Below, one piece after another: positions 17,960 to 27,634 of a DNA stretch of 64,000 bases; position 1 is the stretch's first letter; each line of letters starts with the position of its first letter. Source of the DNA: Marinilabiliales bacterium (GTDB taxonomy: Bacteria; Bacteroidota; Bacteroidia; Bacteroidales; SZUA-534); the NCBI GenBank assembly GCA_003512955.1, contig DOTG01000038.1, positions 186,001 to 250,000 on the forward strand. The letters run 5' to 3'. The notes beneath the pieces were generated by a model that searched no databases, was not told where the DNA came from, and saw nothing but the letters and a program-made list of their open reading frames with translations. The translations under genes and the position numbers were made by a program.

Positions 17960-18214
17960 ATCCACTATTAAAATATAGGTTCTATACAAAATTATTATTT
18001 CTCCTTTTTATGCGGATTTCTCGGTATAATTTGGGTGATTACCCAACATGGAACCTCAATGGAATAAGTAAACTTAGACTATAACTTAAGCGCGTTCTTT
18101 ATCTGATAAAATTATCAAAAAGTAACGAGCACCAGATCATGTGTTTGAATGATAAATGGTTGATTTGAAACAATCTTTTCATATTCTTGTTTCTGCATCA
18201 TTATTCAAACCTAA

Positions 18215-20476
18215 ATGAAAATGGAAAAGCAATTATTGTTTAGCACCAAGCTATATGCCGTTTTTATGGCGCTCCTCTTCGGAGTGATTTTTTTTACAAA
18301 AGTTTACCCACAGGGATTTACCTATTACTGGGGACATCCTTCTCCGCAAGGGAACATGGTGTATGCAGCCACTTTTAAAAATGCAAATACGGGCTGGGCA
18401 GTTACAGCAGGTGGTAACATTCTTAAAACTACAGATGAAGGTCTTCATTGGTCCTTGGAAAAACAATCGGACAGTTTACGTATCGATTATTTCGATATCG
18501 TTCACACCCAACAAGGAACCTTACTTATCTCGGGCGACAGTGGTATGATTATGCGAAGTACCGATGAAGGAAAAACGTGGAATAGCATACAATTTAAAAA
18601 CACCGGACGGCTTTTCGACCTGGAACTTATTCCGGGGGGAGGTATCTCCGCTGCGGGTGAAGAGGGTACCCTTCTTGTTTCGGATGATGATGGAATTACG
18701 TGGGTGGATAAGGGGCCAGAAGGTTCGGGTTATGCCCGGCATCACTGCTGGAAATCAGCTACCGAGGCTTATATTGTTGGTTTCAATATGTTTTTTAGAA
18801 CCCTCGATGGTGGAAATAGCTGGAATGTTGTTGATACTCTTCTGGGGTTTGGAGTGAATGAAATTTTTTTTGTGACCGATAAATTAGGTTATGCCCTCGA
18901 AGATTTCCATTATTACAAAACCACCGACGGGGGCAATACCTGGATAAAAACTGAAGATTTCAGCGAAATACTTTATCAATTCCGGACTTTGGTTATTGAC
19001 GAACTGCATTGGTTCAGAGTTGCCTTTGGCGAAGGTGGTGAATTCTGGGAAACCACAGATGGAGGTATTCACTGGACAGAACATTTCACCTACAATACGG
19101 TAGGTTTTATTAACCTATTTACAAACGGTACACGGATATTTTTTACTTCCGATACTGGCGATTTTTTTTATACCGATGATAATGGCCTCACAATAAAAAA
19201 CTCCATAACTAATTTATCTACTGAACCTTCTGCTCCAATTACTATTATTGGTACACGTCCCGATGGTACTGCTTTTGCCAACAACCAGCCCAGTACAGGA
19301 ACCGAAAATCAAACATTTTATCGCAGCGGCGATGGTGGAAAAAGTTGGCATGTACCCGAACAGGTTCCTGGATTGCGCTGGATTTATGACATCTATTTTT
19401 TAAACAATCAGCAAGGGGTTGTTGGTTCGTATAGCGATATCAGGTACACGCTAGATGGAGGAACCACCTGGAACAGCAGTTTACTCCCCGATGAATACCG
19501 ACTTACCAATTTTGATTCGCCCAATCATGATGAATATTTTGCTGCTGCCTACTTAATAAAAAATTCGCAGGGGTTTGGCAATATCTATAAAAGTACCGAT
19601 CAGGGGATCACATGGCAACGGGTGGCTGGAAGTTTGCCTTTAAATGGCCTTTATTTTCCAAGTATTTCGTTTGCCGATTCTGTTACAGGCTATATTTCAT
19701 ATCTAGAAAACAACGTCAATAAATTTTACAAATCAACCGATGCCGGACAAAATTGGTTCAAACTCAGTGCAAAGGGAATTAGCGATTATGTGGCATCTAT
19801 GCTCTGGATTTCAGCCGATACGGGTTTTGCTGCAGTACCTAACGGAACCTTTGGTATTTATAAAACCGTAGATGGTGGCTTAAACTGGTTAAAAGTTTCT
19901 GAAAATGGCGCCCGGATTCTAACCACTTATAAAACCGGGCATATTGCAGCACTCAACCCTCAAAGCAATTTTTTCCAGGAAACCACCGATTTGGGCGAGA
20001 ACTGGACCTACTATTATCCACCGATGGCGGCACATTATCCCGGAGGGGATAGAAGTATTCAGTCCATTCATGCCACTCCCGATGGATACCTCATTGGTGG
20101 TACAAGCAACCGTTTGATGTTGGCAACCAGAGATACCGGCGTTGTAACCGGTATTACACCCCCCCGGCAATGGAGGAATTCAACGGAAAATGGATTTTTG
20201 GTTTTTCCTAACATAATAAATCAGACCACAAATTCGGTTGAAATTTCTATCGAGGTAAAAACGGGTGGGTTTGTGCGTCTCGAATTGAAAGATATGCAAG
20301 GCCGGACCCTTAAAACCCTATTGACCCAAATTATTACACCTGGTACGCATTCCTTTCGTTTCAATGCCCAGCAATTGTTTGGTAAGGCAACCGACGGCAC
20401 TTATTTGCTTACACTCAAAACAACGAATTCAATAAATTCGCAGAAGCTATTATATGTTAAGCGATTTGTAAATTAG
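18215..20476 (+). CDS. Secreted YCF48/BNR-repeat beta-propeller with T9SS sorting domain
   Basis: A 753-residue exported protein. After the N-terminal hydrophobic segment (to about residue 32) come many repeats of the form GWAVTAGGNILKTTDEG, where a glycine-rich strand is followed by (K/R)STDxGxTW. These include ILKTTDEGLHW, MRSTDEGKTW, YKTTDGGNTW, YRSGDGGKSW, YKSTDQGITW and YKTVDGGLNW. The motif is the YCF48/sortilin/BNR propeller signature. The last ~85 residues, starting GFLVFPNIINQ and ending LLYVKRFVN, are a T9SS type A sorting domain. It is therefore likely cell-surface or secreted. Such propellers bind proteins or glycans, but no catalytic residues for a sialidase can be asserted. It is flanked by a terminator at 20504-20542. 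Confidence 0.88.
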   Translation: MKMEKQLLFSTKLYAVFMALLFGVIFFTKVYPQGFTYYWGHPSPQGNMVYAATFKNANTGWAVTAGGNILKTTDEGLHWSLEKQSDSLRIDYFDIVHTQQGTLLISGDSGMIMRSTDEGKTWNSIQFKNTGRLFDLELIPGGGISAAGEEGTLLVSDDDGITWVDKGPEGSGYARHHCWKSATEAYIVGFNMFFRTLDGGNSWNVVDTLLGFGVNEIFFVTDKLGYALEDFHYYKTTDGGNTWIKTEDFSEILYQFRTLVIDELHWFRVAFGEGGEFWETTDGGIHWTEHFTYNTVGFINLFTNGTRIFFTSDTGDFFYTDDNGLTIKNSITNLSTEPSAPITIIGTRPDGTAFANNQPSTGTENQTFYRSGDGGKSWHVPEQVPGLRWIYDIYFLNNQQGVVGSYSDIRYTLDGGTTWNSSLLPDEYRLTNFDSPNHDEYFAAAYLIKNSQGFGNIYKSTDQGITWQRVAGSLPLNGLYFPSISFADSVTGYISYLENNVNKFYKSTDAGQNWFKLSAKGISDYVASMLWISADTGFAAVPNGTFGIYKTVDGGLNWLKVSENGARILTTYKTGHIAALNPQSNFFQETTDLGENWTYYYPPMAAHYPGGDRSIQSIHATPDGYLIGGTSNRLMLATRDTGVVTGITPPRQWRNSTENGFLVFPNIINQTTNSVEISIEVKTGGFVRLELKDMQGRTLKTLLTQIITPGTHSFRFNAQQLFGKATDGTYLLTLKTTNSINSQKLLYVKRFVN

Positions 20477-20503
20477 TTGGTCATCTTCGGTTAAAGAAGA
20501 AAC

Positions 20504-20542
20504 AAAGCCCTTGTTTGGAATCCTTTGCCAAATAGGGGCTTT
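20504..20542 (+). terminator. Rho-independent terminator after the YCF48 protein
   Basis: AAAGCCC (20504-20510) pairs with GGGCTTT (20536-20542), extended by inner TTTGG/CCAAA pairing. It lies 28 bp after the stop and is followed by an AT-rich tail, and could also stop the convergent GH3 transcript. Confidence 0.7.
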
Positions 20543-20593
20543 ACTATTATTTTAAAAAATTATTGTTTCAATTAAGAAAATATTTTTAAATCG

Positions 20594-22663
20594 TTAATTT
20601 TTAATTACCCGTTTACTAACCACTTCGTTTTTCTTCTGCAAGGTTACGGTATAAATTCCGCTCTTCCATTCCTTTACAGGGATGTTAATAAGTTGGCCGG
20701 AATAATAACCTGAGTGGTAAACCATTCTGCCAAGTGCATCATACACCCGCATTTGCGATTCCGTGTCAAAACCGGCTGTGATGATAACATAATCATGGCA
20801 TGGATTCGGGTAAATGGTTAAATTATTCTCCCCTGTTGTTTCAATGGAGACATTATCAAAATTTAAACCATAGCCATAAGGAAACAGGGCTACTTTTCCA
20901 CTGTTGCTGCTCAGATAATTAATGGGAACATCGTCGAACGACATGGGCCAGGTATGCGAAAGCTTCCCGGTTGGATTGTAACCGCCCATTAAAACATCGG
21001 TAATCCCTGTTCCGCCCTCAGTTCCAGGCAACCATGCTGCTATAAGGGCATTGGAGGTTTCCAATTCGGGACGGATATCCAACGGACGGCCCGATAAAAG
21101 GATGACCACCATAGGAATTCCTTTAGCATTAACTGCAGTTACCATGGCTTTGTCGGCAGTGGAAAGATCGAACCCGTTGCTGCCCAAATTGAATAAATCG
21201 CCGCTTCCTTCGGCATAAGGGTTTTCGCCAACCACCACCACCGCATAATCGGCATCGGGGATGCTTCCTGAATTGCTGGTATAGGTAACCTTACTGCTAC
21301 CCAAAGCGTTTTTCAAACCTTCATATATTGTAGTCCCTTCGGTTATTTCGCCCAATTGGCCTTGCCAGGTGATAGTCCAGCCGCCGCACATAGCACCCAC
21401 ATCGTTACCTTTTGAACCTGCCACTAAAATTTTCCCTGCATTTTTTGGCAAAGGTAGAATTCCATCGTTCTTCAATAACACCAACGACTCCCGTACTGCT
21501 CTCCGGCCCATTTCGCGGTGCGTGGCACAACCAACCGTATCAAGTAAAGTGGCTGATGCCGTGCTGTTTTCGAACAATCCCAAAGTAAATTTGATTCTTA
21601 AAATCCTACGGACAGCGTCATCGATGCGTTCCTGGCTTACTTTCCCTTCGTTTACCAATTCGGTAAGTTTTTGAATGAAGCTGACATAGTCGTAGGGTTG
21701 CATGCCCATATCCACCCCGGCATTGATAGATTTTTCGATGGCTGCTTTAAAATCGCCATCCACCTGATTTATCCCGTTCCAGTCGCCTACCACAAACCCT
21801 TGAAAGCCTAATTCCGTTTTTAGTAAATCGGTCAACAAATCTTTCCGTCCATGACATTTTTCGCCGTTCCAACTGTTAAACGATGCCATTACAGAACCAA
21901 CACCAGCATTAATAGCAGAAAGGTAAGGTGGTAAGTGGGTTTCACGTAATTCCTCTTCGGTTAAAACGGTATTTCCCTGGTCAGTGCCATTCTGTGTACC
22001 GCCATCGCCCAAAAAATGCTTGGCGCAGGCTAATATGCTGTTTTGGGGACCTAATGAATCCGACTGATAGCCCAATACCGCAGCTTTAGCCATGCTGTCA
22101 ACAAGGGTGGTGCTTTCCGAGAAGCCTTCGTAGGTCCGTCCCCAGAATTCTGTCTGCGGAACGGTGATACATGGGCTAAAAGTCCAGTCGGGACCTGAGG
22201 CCCGGACTTCGAGTGCCGTAATCCGTGCGATTTCTTTTACCAATTCCGGATCGCGGGTGCATCCAAGACCAATATTATGAGGAAAAATGGTGGCTCCTAT
22301 TAAATTGTTATGCCCGTGAACGGCATCTACTCCATACAAAATAGGAATCCCCAACCTTGTTTCCCGGGCTTTTGCCTGCATGTTGTTGTACATTTCCTGC
22401 CATTTTTCAGCCGTGTTTGGGGTGGGCGTACTTCCACCTCCACTTAATACAGAACCCAAATACCAGGTTTTTATATCCTCCAGTTCCGATGACACCATAC
22501 TGTTCCTCTCGGCTTGTGTCATTTGTCCGATTTTCTCTGCCAAGGTCATCTGTGAGAGTAAATCCTCAACCCGATCGTCGATACTGGCATCCGGATCCAG
22601 ATAAATTTGTGCATGTAATTGAGAGACCCCCAACAATAATAAAATGGTAATAAGCTTTTTCAT
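20594..22663 (-). CDS. GH3 beta-glucosidase/exo-glucanase with T9SS sorting domain
   Basis: A 689-residue secreted glycoside hydrolase of family 3. It has a signal peptide (residues 1-18, LHA/Q), an N-terminal TIM-barrel (about 25-380; LGIPILYGVDAVHGHNN, ACAKHFLGDGG) and a C-terminal alpha/beta sandwich (about 390-600). The nucleophile is probably Asp294 in GFVVGDWNG. The acid/base is probably Glu485 in VGENPYAEGSGD, which resembles the cereal exo-1,3/1,4-beta-glucanase pattern rather than BglX. Residues from about 610 (LTIYPNPCHDYVIIT) to the end form a T9SS type A sorting domain, so the enzyme is secreted or surface-anchored rather than periplasmic. The likely substrate is a beta-glucan or a beta-linked oligosaccharide. 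Its neighbour on the same strand is the xylose operon, but a terminator separates them. Confidence 0.93.
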   Translation of the reverse strand: MKKLITILLLLGVSQLHAQIYLDPDASIDDRVEDLLSQMTLAEKIGQMTQAERNSMVSSELEDIKTWYLGSVLSGGGSTPTPNTAEKWQEMYNNMQAKARETRLGIPILYGVDAVHGHNNLIGATIFPHNIGLGCTRDPELVKEIARITALEVRASGPDWTFSPCITVPQTEFWGRTYEGFSESTTLVDSMAKAAVLGYQSDSLGPQNSILACAKHFLGDGGTQNGTDQGNTVLTEEELRETHLPPYLSAINAGVGSVMASFNSWNGEKCHGRKDLLTDLLKTELGFQGFVVGDWNGINQVDGDFKAAIEKSINAGVDMGMQPYDYVSFIQKLTELVNEGKVSQERIDDAVRRILRIKFTLGLFENSTASATLLDTVGCATHREMGRRAVRESLVLLKNDGILPLPKNAGKILVAGSKGNDVGAMCGGWTITWQGQLGEITEGTTIYEGLKNALGSSKVTYTSNSGSIPDADYAVVVVGENPYAEGSGDLFNLGSNGFDLSTADKAMVTAVNAKGIPMVVILLSGRPLDIRPELETSNALIAAWLPGTEGGTGITDVLMGGYNPTGKLSHTWPMSFDDVPINYLSSNSGKVALFPYGYGLNFDNVSIETTGENNLTIYPNPCHDYVIITAGFDTESQMRVYDALGRMVYHSGYYSGQLINIPVKEWKSGIYTVTLQKKNEVVSKRVIKN

Positions 22664-22870
22664 TGTAAAACAAACTTAAAGTGTTTAAAATATCAATTGA
22701 TGCTATGCAGGTATAATGATTTAGTCTTGAATCAAGTAGTATTTAAACGGTTTTGCAAAGTTCGGACAAGTTACCAAGAAAATTACAAATGCCATGTTAA
22801 ATTTATGCGTGAGAACTTCAAAAATAAAATTGAACAATTGCAAATGGTTGCAAATTAACTGATATAAATA

Positions 22871-22902
22871 AAAAAGCTGACCTGTAAACCAAGCCAGCTT
22901 TT
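22871..22902 (-). terminator. Terminator of the xylose operon
   Basis: Read on the minus strand, AAAAGCTGGC and GTCAGCTTTTTT form a stem with a short loop and a U-run, about 45 bp past the xylE stop. It separates the operon from GH3. Between it and the GH3 start, a direct repeat TTGCAAAT occurs twice (22838-22845 and 22848-22855), a possible regulator site. Confidence 0.75.
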
Positions 22903-22947
22903 CCAAACTAAAACCTAAACCTATTTAACTATAAATCAATCTGCAAA

Positions 22948-24369
22948 TTATTTTTTCCAAAAATGCTCAATTTCCTCAAGAGTTTTTCCTTTGGTTTCGG
23001 GCACAAACTTCCACATAAACCAAGCGGCAAAGATGCCCATCAACCCATAAATCCAGTAGGCAAACCCATGATTAAAATGTTCGGTTAACCAGGTGCTGTT
23101 GTTCATCATCGGAAAGGTCCATGAAATGGCCAGATTAGAAATCCATTGGGCAGCTACGGCTACAGCCATCGCCCGTCCTCGGATACGGTTGGGGAACAAT
23201 TCCGAAAGCAATACCCAAACCACAGGCCCCCATGATAATGCAAAAAAGGCCACATAGCTTAACATAGAAATCAACGCGAACCACCCTACTTTTTCGGTAA
23301 AGAACGACATGCCCAACACGAACATGGAAACTGCCATTCCTAAAGCTCCAATTATCTGCAAAGGCTTACGTCCCAGTTTGTCCACGGTAAAGATGGCCAA
23401 TACGGTAAACGATAGGTTGATGGCTCCAACTATTATTGTCTGCAATAAAGCAGTATCGGTATTGGAGCCCATATTTTTGAATATTTCGGGAGCATAATAT
23501 AATACCACATTGATACCCACAAATTGCTGGAATACCGACAACATTATCCCGATAATGATGACTAAAAACCCGAACGAAAACAGTTTCCCGGAATGGCTCA
23601 CAATGGTTTGCTGAATCTCATTAAAAATGGAATTTGCCTCCTCTTTTGTTTTATTTAACCTTTCCAGTATCCGTAAAGCTTCTTTTGGATTGTTCTTAAG
23701 TAGCATGTACCTAGGTGTTTCCGGAATAAAGAAAAGAAGTCCCAAAAACAACAAGGCAGGAATAATTTCAGAGGCAAACATCCAGCGCCACCCTATTTGA
23801 TGCAACCAGGAATCGTCGCCCTGCAATGAAATGGAGTAATTTACAAAATAAACCACCAGCATCCCAAAAATAATGGCAAACTGGTTCCAGGCAACGAGCT
23901 TCCCGCGCATATGTGCCGGCGATATTTCAGCAATATACATGGGCGACAGCATCGAGGCTAACCCCACCCCTATTCCACCAATGATACGGTAAACAATGAA
24001 TAAGATCCTAAACGAATGATCGGCAGTACCAATAGGTTGTACAAACATTTCAGGCATAGCCGAACCAATTGCTGAAATTAAAAATAAAATGGCTGCTAAT
24101 ATTAAGCCACGCTTTCTACCTAAATGCAAGCTTACCAGGCCACCAATCAGCCCTCCAATAATGCATCCGATTAAAGCCGAGGATATTAAAAACCCATGCT
24201 GCGAATTAGCCACGGCTTCAGGCCATCCATTCGGATCAATAAAAACTTTTTTAAGCGATTCTACCGTTCCGGAAATTACGGCGGTATCGTATCCAAAAAG
24301 TAACCCACCCAGAGTAGCTGTTAAGGTTAGAAGAATCAGGTAGAACAACGATGAATTTTTGTTTGCCAT
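22948..24369 (-). CDS. xylE: Sugar:H+ symporter, MFS sugar-porter family (xylose transporter)
   Basis: A 473-residue inner-membrane transporter with 12 predicted helices. Sugar-porter family signatures are present: GGLLFGYDTAVISGT in helix 1, LGRKRG after helix 2, the helix 5-6 pattern around MRGKLVAWNQ, PETPRYML in the central loop, LGRKPL after helix 8, and PETKGKTLEEIE at the end. Xylose as substrate is inferred from position: it is the last gene of xylB-xylA-xylE, 11 bp after xylA. A glucose/galactose porter of the same family would look alike. It is followed by a terminator at 22871-22902. Confidence 0.92.
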   Translation of the reverse strand: MANKNSSLFYLILLTLTATLGGLLFGYDTAVISGTVESLKKVFIDPNGWPEAVANSQHGFLISSALIGCIIGGLIGGLVSLHLGRKRGLILAAILFLISAIGSAMPEMFVQPIGTADHSFRILFIVYRIIGGIGVGLASMLSPMYIAEISPAHMRGKLVAWNQFAIIFGMLVVYFVNYSISLQGDDSWLHQIGWRWMFASEIIPALLFLGLLFFIPETPRYMLLKNNPKEALRILERLNKTKEEANSIFNEIQQTIVSHSGKLFSFGFLVIIIGIMLSVFQQFVGINVVLYYAPEIFKNMGSNTDTALLQTIIVGAINLSFTVLAIFTVDKLGRKPLQIIGALGMAVSMFVLGMSFFTEKVGWFALISMLSYVAFFALSWGPVVWVLLSELFPNRIRGRAMAVAVAAQWISNLAISWTFPMMNNSTWLTEHFNHGFAYWIYGLMGIFAAWFMWKFVPETKGKTLEEIEHFWKK

Positions 24370-24380
24370 GTGGTCAAATT

Positions 24381-25709
24381 TTAAATATACATGTTAATAA
24401 GCGCCTCATATTTTTCCTGCTTACCGCTTATTTGAGATGGTGCTCCCTGGTTGGCGGCAATATTTCGTAAATCTTCGAGCGTTAATTTTCCATTTTCAAA
24501 CTCTTTTCCTTTTCCATTATCGAAGCTGGCATAGCGTTCGGTGCGTAATTTTTTATAATCCGATTCTTTCAGAATATTTTCGGCAACAAGTAACGAACGG
24601 GCAAAAGCATCCATCCCGGCAATGTGGGCAATAAAAATATCTTCGGTATCGGTGGAATTCCTCCTGATTTTCGCATCAAAATTGATTCCTCCACATTTAA
24701 AACCACCAGCTTCCTGAATCACCAGCATGGCTTCAACCAATTCATAAATATTGATGGGGAATTGATCCGTATCCCAGCCGTTTTGGTAATCACCACGGTT
24801 GGCATCAATACTACCAAGAATTCCTGCATCGGCAGCTACCTGCAACTCGTGCTGGAACGTATGCTGGGCTAAAGTGGCATGGTTAACTTCCACGTTCAGG
24901 GCAAAATCGTTCAGTAAATCGTATTGGCGCAAAAATCCTATTACAGTAGCACTGTCGAAATCGTATTGGTGTTTCGATGGCTCCATGGGTTTGGGTTCGA
25001 TAAAGAATTTGCCCGTAAAACCATTTTTGCGTGCATAATCTTTGGCCATGTGTAAAAAGCGGGCCATGTGTTCCAATTCGCGTTTCATGTTGGTGTTCAA
25101 CAGCGACATGTAGCCTTCGCGTCCGCCCCAGAAAACATATCCGGTTCCGCCTAAAGCAATGGTGGCATCCAAAGCCGCTTTTACCTGCGATCCGGCATAT
25201 GCCACCACATTAAAGTCGGGATTGGTGGCTGCACCATTCATGTAGCGTGGATTCGAAAAAGCATTGGCAGTTCCCCATAGCAATTTCACTCCTGATGCGG
25301 CTTGTTTTTGTTTGGCATACTCTACAATGGTTTGCAGCCTTTTTTCCGATTCAGCTACAGAACTCCCCTCGCTTACCAAATCGAAATCGTGGAAACAGTA
25401 ATACGGGTTTCCCAGTTTGGTGAAAAATTCAAAGGCGGCATCCATTTTATCTTTGCCAGCCTGAATGGGATCGGCAGCACCACGCCAGGGCATGGGACGG
25501 GTGGCATTTCCGAAGGGATCACCGCCATCGCCGCAGAACGAGTGCCAATAAGCTACGGCAAACCGCAAATGTTCTTTCATGGTTTTTCCTCCAACAAAAC
25601 GGTTTTCGTCATAATACCGGAAGGCTAACGGGTTTTTCGATCCCGTACCCTCAAACTGTATTTTTCCAATTCCTTTGAAGTATTCCTTCTCGCCTAATAC
25701 AATGCTCAT
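24381..25709 (-). CDS. xylA: Xylose isomerase
   Basis: A 442-residue cytoplasmic enzyme converting D-xylose to D-xylulose; a standard length for the class II (long) xylose isomerases. Visible family motifs include VAYWHSFCGDGGDPFG, PYYCFHDFDLVSEG (catalytic His/Asp), YVFWGGREGY, KFFIEPKPMEPSKHQYDFD (metal/substrate Glu and Lys), and the metal-binding SIDANRGDYQNGWDTDQFP. It sits between xylB (29 bp upstream) and the transporter (11 bp downstream). Confidence 0.98.
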   Translation of the reverse strand: MSIVLGEKEYFKGIGKIQFEGTGSKNPLAFRYYDENRFVGGKTMKEHLRFAVAYWHSFCGDGGDPFGNATRPMPWRGAADPIQAGKDKMDAAFEFFTKLGNPYYCFHDFDLVSEGSSVAESEKRLQTIVEYAKQKQAASGVKLLWGTANAFSNPRYMNGAATNPDFNVVAYAGSQVKAALDATIALGGTGYVFWGGREGYMSLLNTNMKRELEHMARFLHMAKDYARKNGFTGKFFIEPKPMEPSKHQYDFDSATVIGFLRQYDLLNDFALNVEVNHATLAQHTFQHELQVAADAGILGSIDANRGDYQNGWDTDQFPINIYELVEAMLVIQEAGGFKCGGINFDAKIRRNSTDTEDIFIAHIAGMDAFARSLLVAENILKESDYKKLRTERYASFDNGKGKEFENGKLTLEDLRNIAANQGAPSQISGKQEKYEALINMYI

Positions 25710-25738
25710 ATTTTAAGTTTTTTATTGTTTATGAAAAT

Positions 25739-27232
25739 TTATTCCTGGTTTAAAATTGATTCAAGTCTTGATTTCCAAGCTTTATAAGCCACTTGGTATG
25801 GTCCCTGATCGGTACTTGCTACTTTTATTACTTCCAACTTTTTCAACGACTGAAAGGCTTGTTCAAACGATTTATAAATATCGGCCCCAACGCCTGCCCC
25901 ACGGGCTGCACCCTGGGCTCCGTCGGTTTCGTACAACTCTATGGTTGCACCGGTTGCACCGGCTAAGGTTTCACGGAAAATGGGACTCAAAAACATATTG
26001 GCTTTAGCCGCTTTTATTGTTTGTGTTTCAATGCCGGTCTCTTTCATAATTTCCATACCATATACCAGCGAGAACACAATTCCCTCCTGGGCTGCTCTTA
26101 AAAGGTGTGCCTTTGTGTGGATGTTGAAATTTAACCCTTCGAACTGAGCCGATAGATCACGGTTTTCTAACACCCGTTCGGCACCGTTTCCAAATGGGAA
26201 AAACAGTAATCCATTAGAGCCCACAGATACTTGTGCTGCTAATTGATTCATTTGTTCGTAGCTCTCATGGCCCGCCATCACATTTTTCCGCAACCATGAA
26301 TTTAAGATTCCTGTTGAATTCAGGCACAACAACACACCCAGCCTCTGCGAAGCCTTAGTGTTATTTACATGCAAAAAAGTATTCACCCTTGATTTGGGAT
26401 CAAATTTTACCCGATCGGTCACACCATAAACTACACCCGATGTACCTGCGGTGGCAGCTATCTCCCCCGGATTGAGCACATTCAGCGAAAAGGCATTGTT
26501 GGGTTGGTCGCCCGCCCGGTACGAAACCGGGATGCCTTCAGGAATTCCAAACTCCGATGCTGCCTCTGATGTAACCAATCCCTGAACCGAAAAAGCATCT
26601 ACAATCTCAGGTAATTTATCTTCATTTATTCCGTAAAAACCAAGCAATTCTCTGGCTGTTTTTTGTTCTTTAAAATCCCATAAAATACCTTCGGAAAGTC
26701 CGCTCTGGGTTGTTTTTATGTCGCCGGTTAACCTATAAGCAAAATAATCGCCGGGTAACATGGCCTTATAAATCTGATTATAAATAGAGGGTTCGTTTTG
26801 TGCCACCCATTTTAATTTTGAGGCAGTAAAGTTTCCCGGTGAATTCAGTAAATGTCCCAAACAATAGGCATCGCCCAGTTCTTTGTGGGCCTTTTGCCCA
26901 ATAGAAACAGCCCGGCTGTCGCACCAGATGATGGAGGGGCGTAAAACTTTTCCTAACTTATCTACCAATACGAGCCCGTGCATCTGGTAGGAGATACCAA
27001 TGGCTTTTATATTTGAAAAATCAATGTCTGAGTTTTTTTTGATTTTGGCGATGGCTTTTTTGGCGTTTTCGTACCATTCTTCGGGATTTTGTTCCGCCCA
27101 TCCGGGTTGGTTTGCCATCATCTCCATTTCGGCTTCGGGGCTAAACGCTGACCCTACAGCCTGACCTGTTTTAACGTCGAGCACACTAGCCTTAACCGAT
27201 GAGCTTCCTATATCAAATCCAAGCAAATACAT
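25739..27232 (-). CDS. xylB: Xylulokinase
   Basis: A 497-residue FGGY-family carbohydrate kinase that phosphorylates D-xylulose to D-xylulose 5-phosphate. The N-terminal ATPase phosphate motif is LLGFDIGSSSVKASV; ISYQMHGLVLVD and WCDSRA form the sugar-binding site; AGDQPNNAF contains the catalytic Asp; ATAGTSGVVYG and the C-terminal GAQGAARGAG complete the fold. It is the first gene of the xylB-xylA-xylE operon. No XylR-type regulator or xylosidase is in the window. Confidence 0.97.
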   Translation of the reverse strand: MYLLGFDIGSSSVKASVLDVKTGQAVGSAFSPEAEMEMMANQPGWAEQNPEEWYENAKKAIAKIKKNSDIDFSNIKAIGISYQMHGLVLVDKLGKVLRPSIIWCDSRAVSIGQKAHKELGDAYCLGHLLNSPGNFTASKLKWVAQNEPSIYNQIYKAMLPGDYFAYRLTGDIKTTQSGLSEGILWDFKEQKTARELLGFYGINEDKLPEIVDAFSVQGLVTSEAASEFGIPEGIPVSYRAGDQPNNAFSLNVLNPGEIAATAGTSGVVYGVTDRVKFDPKSRVNTFLHVNNTKASQRLGVLLCLNSTGILNSWLRKNVMAGHESYEQMNQLAAQVSVGSNGLLFFPFGNGAERVLENRDLSAQFEGLNFNIHTKAHLLRAAQEGIVFSLVYGMEIMKETGIETQTIKAAKANMFLSPIFRETLAGATGATIELYETDGAQGAARGAGVGADIYKSFEQAFQSLKKLEVIKVASTDQGPYQVAYKAWKSRLESILNQE

Positions 27233-27560
27233 ACTGTGAGTTTAGATTGTTAAAATTACACGAAGTGCATTTGAAAAGCAGTTACTATTTGGCCAAAAAA
27301 TAGCAGTATTGCGACAAATAATAATTCAAATTGTATGTAATCTTATAAAAAATCACTTTAAACTCATTATTGAATGAATCTCTATACTTGATGCATGAAA
27401 CTAGAAACAATTCTTTATAAAACCTCAGTGGTATTTATAAATGTATCAAATATGTTCATCTTATAGACTCAACAAAACTTTTTATCACTATATTTCTACA
27501 CCAAACCGGCGGTAATAATCGCACGGTTAAAAACTTGTTGTTAAAAAGGGAAAAAAAGAA
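27233..27560. other. Intergenic region upstream of xylB and prs
   Basis: AT-rich spacer without an ORF. The only notable motif is the small palindrome ACCGgCGGT at about 27505-27513, which could be a regulator site for the xylose operon. No clean minus-strand TAnnTTTG box for xylB was found. Confidence 0.3.
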
Positions 27561-27590
27561 TTTAGCAGTATTAATTATTTGTTAATTTTG
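27561..27590 (+). promoter_or_regulatory. Candidate prs promoter
   Basis: TTTA (27561-27564), an 18-bp spacer and TAATTTTG (27583-27590) match the Bacteroidetes -33/-7 pattern. The expected start is about 27596, 39 bp before the ATG. Confidence 0.5.
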
Positions 27591-27634
27591 AATCGGCAAA
27601 ACATTTAACTTAAAAAACAGAAAATCAAACATTT

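Noticed and set aside
18104..18117. TGATAA-aa-TTATCA inverted repeat upstream of the YCF48 protein
   Set aside because: Short, AT-only and likely by chance in this base composition; no second copy was seen near it.
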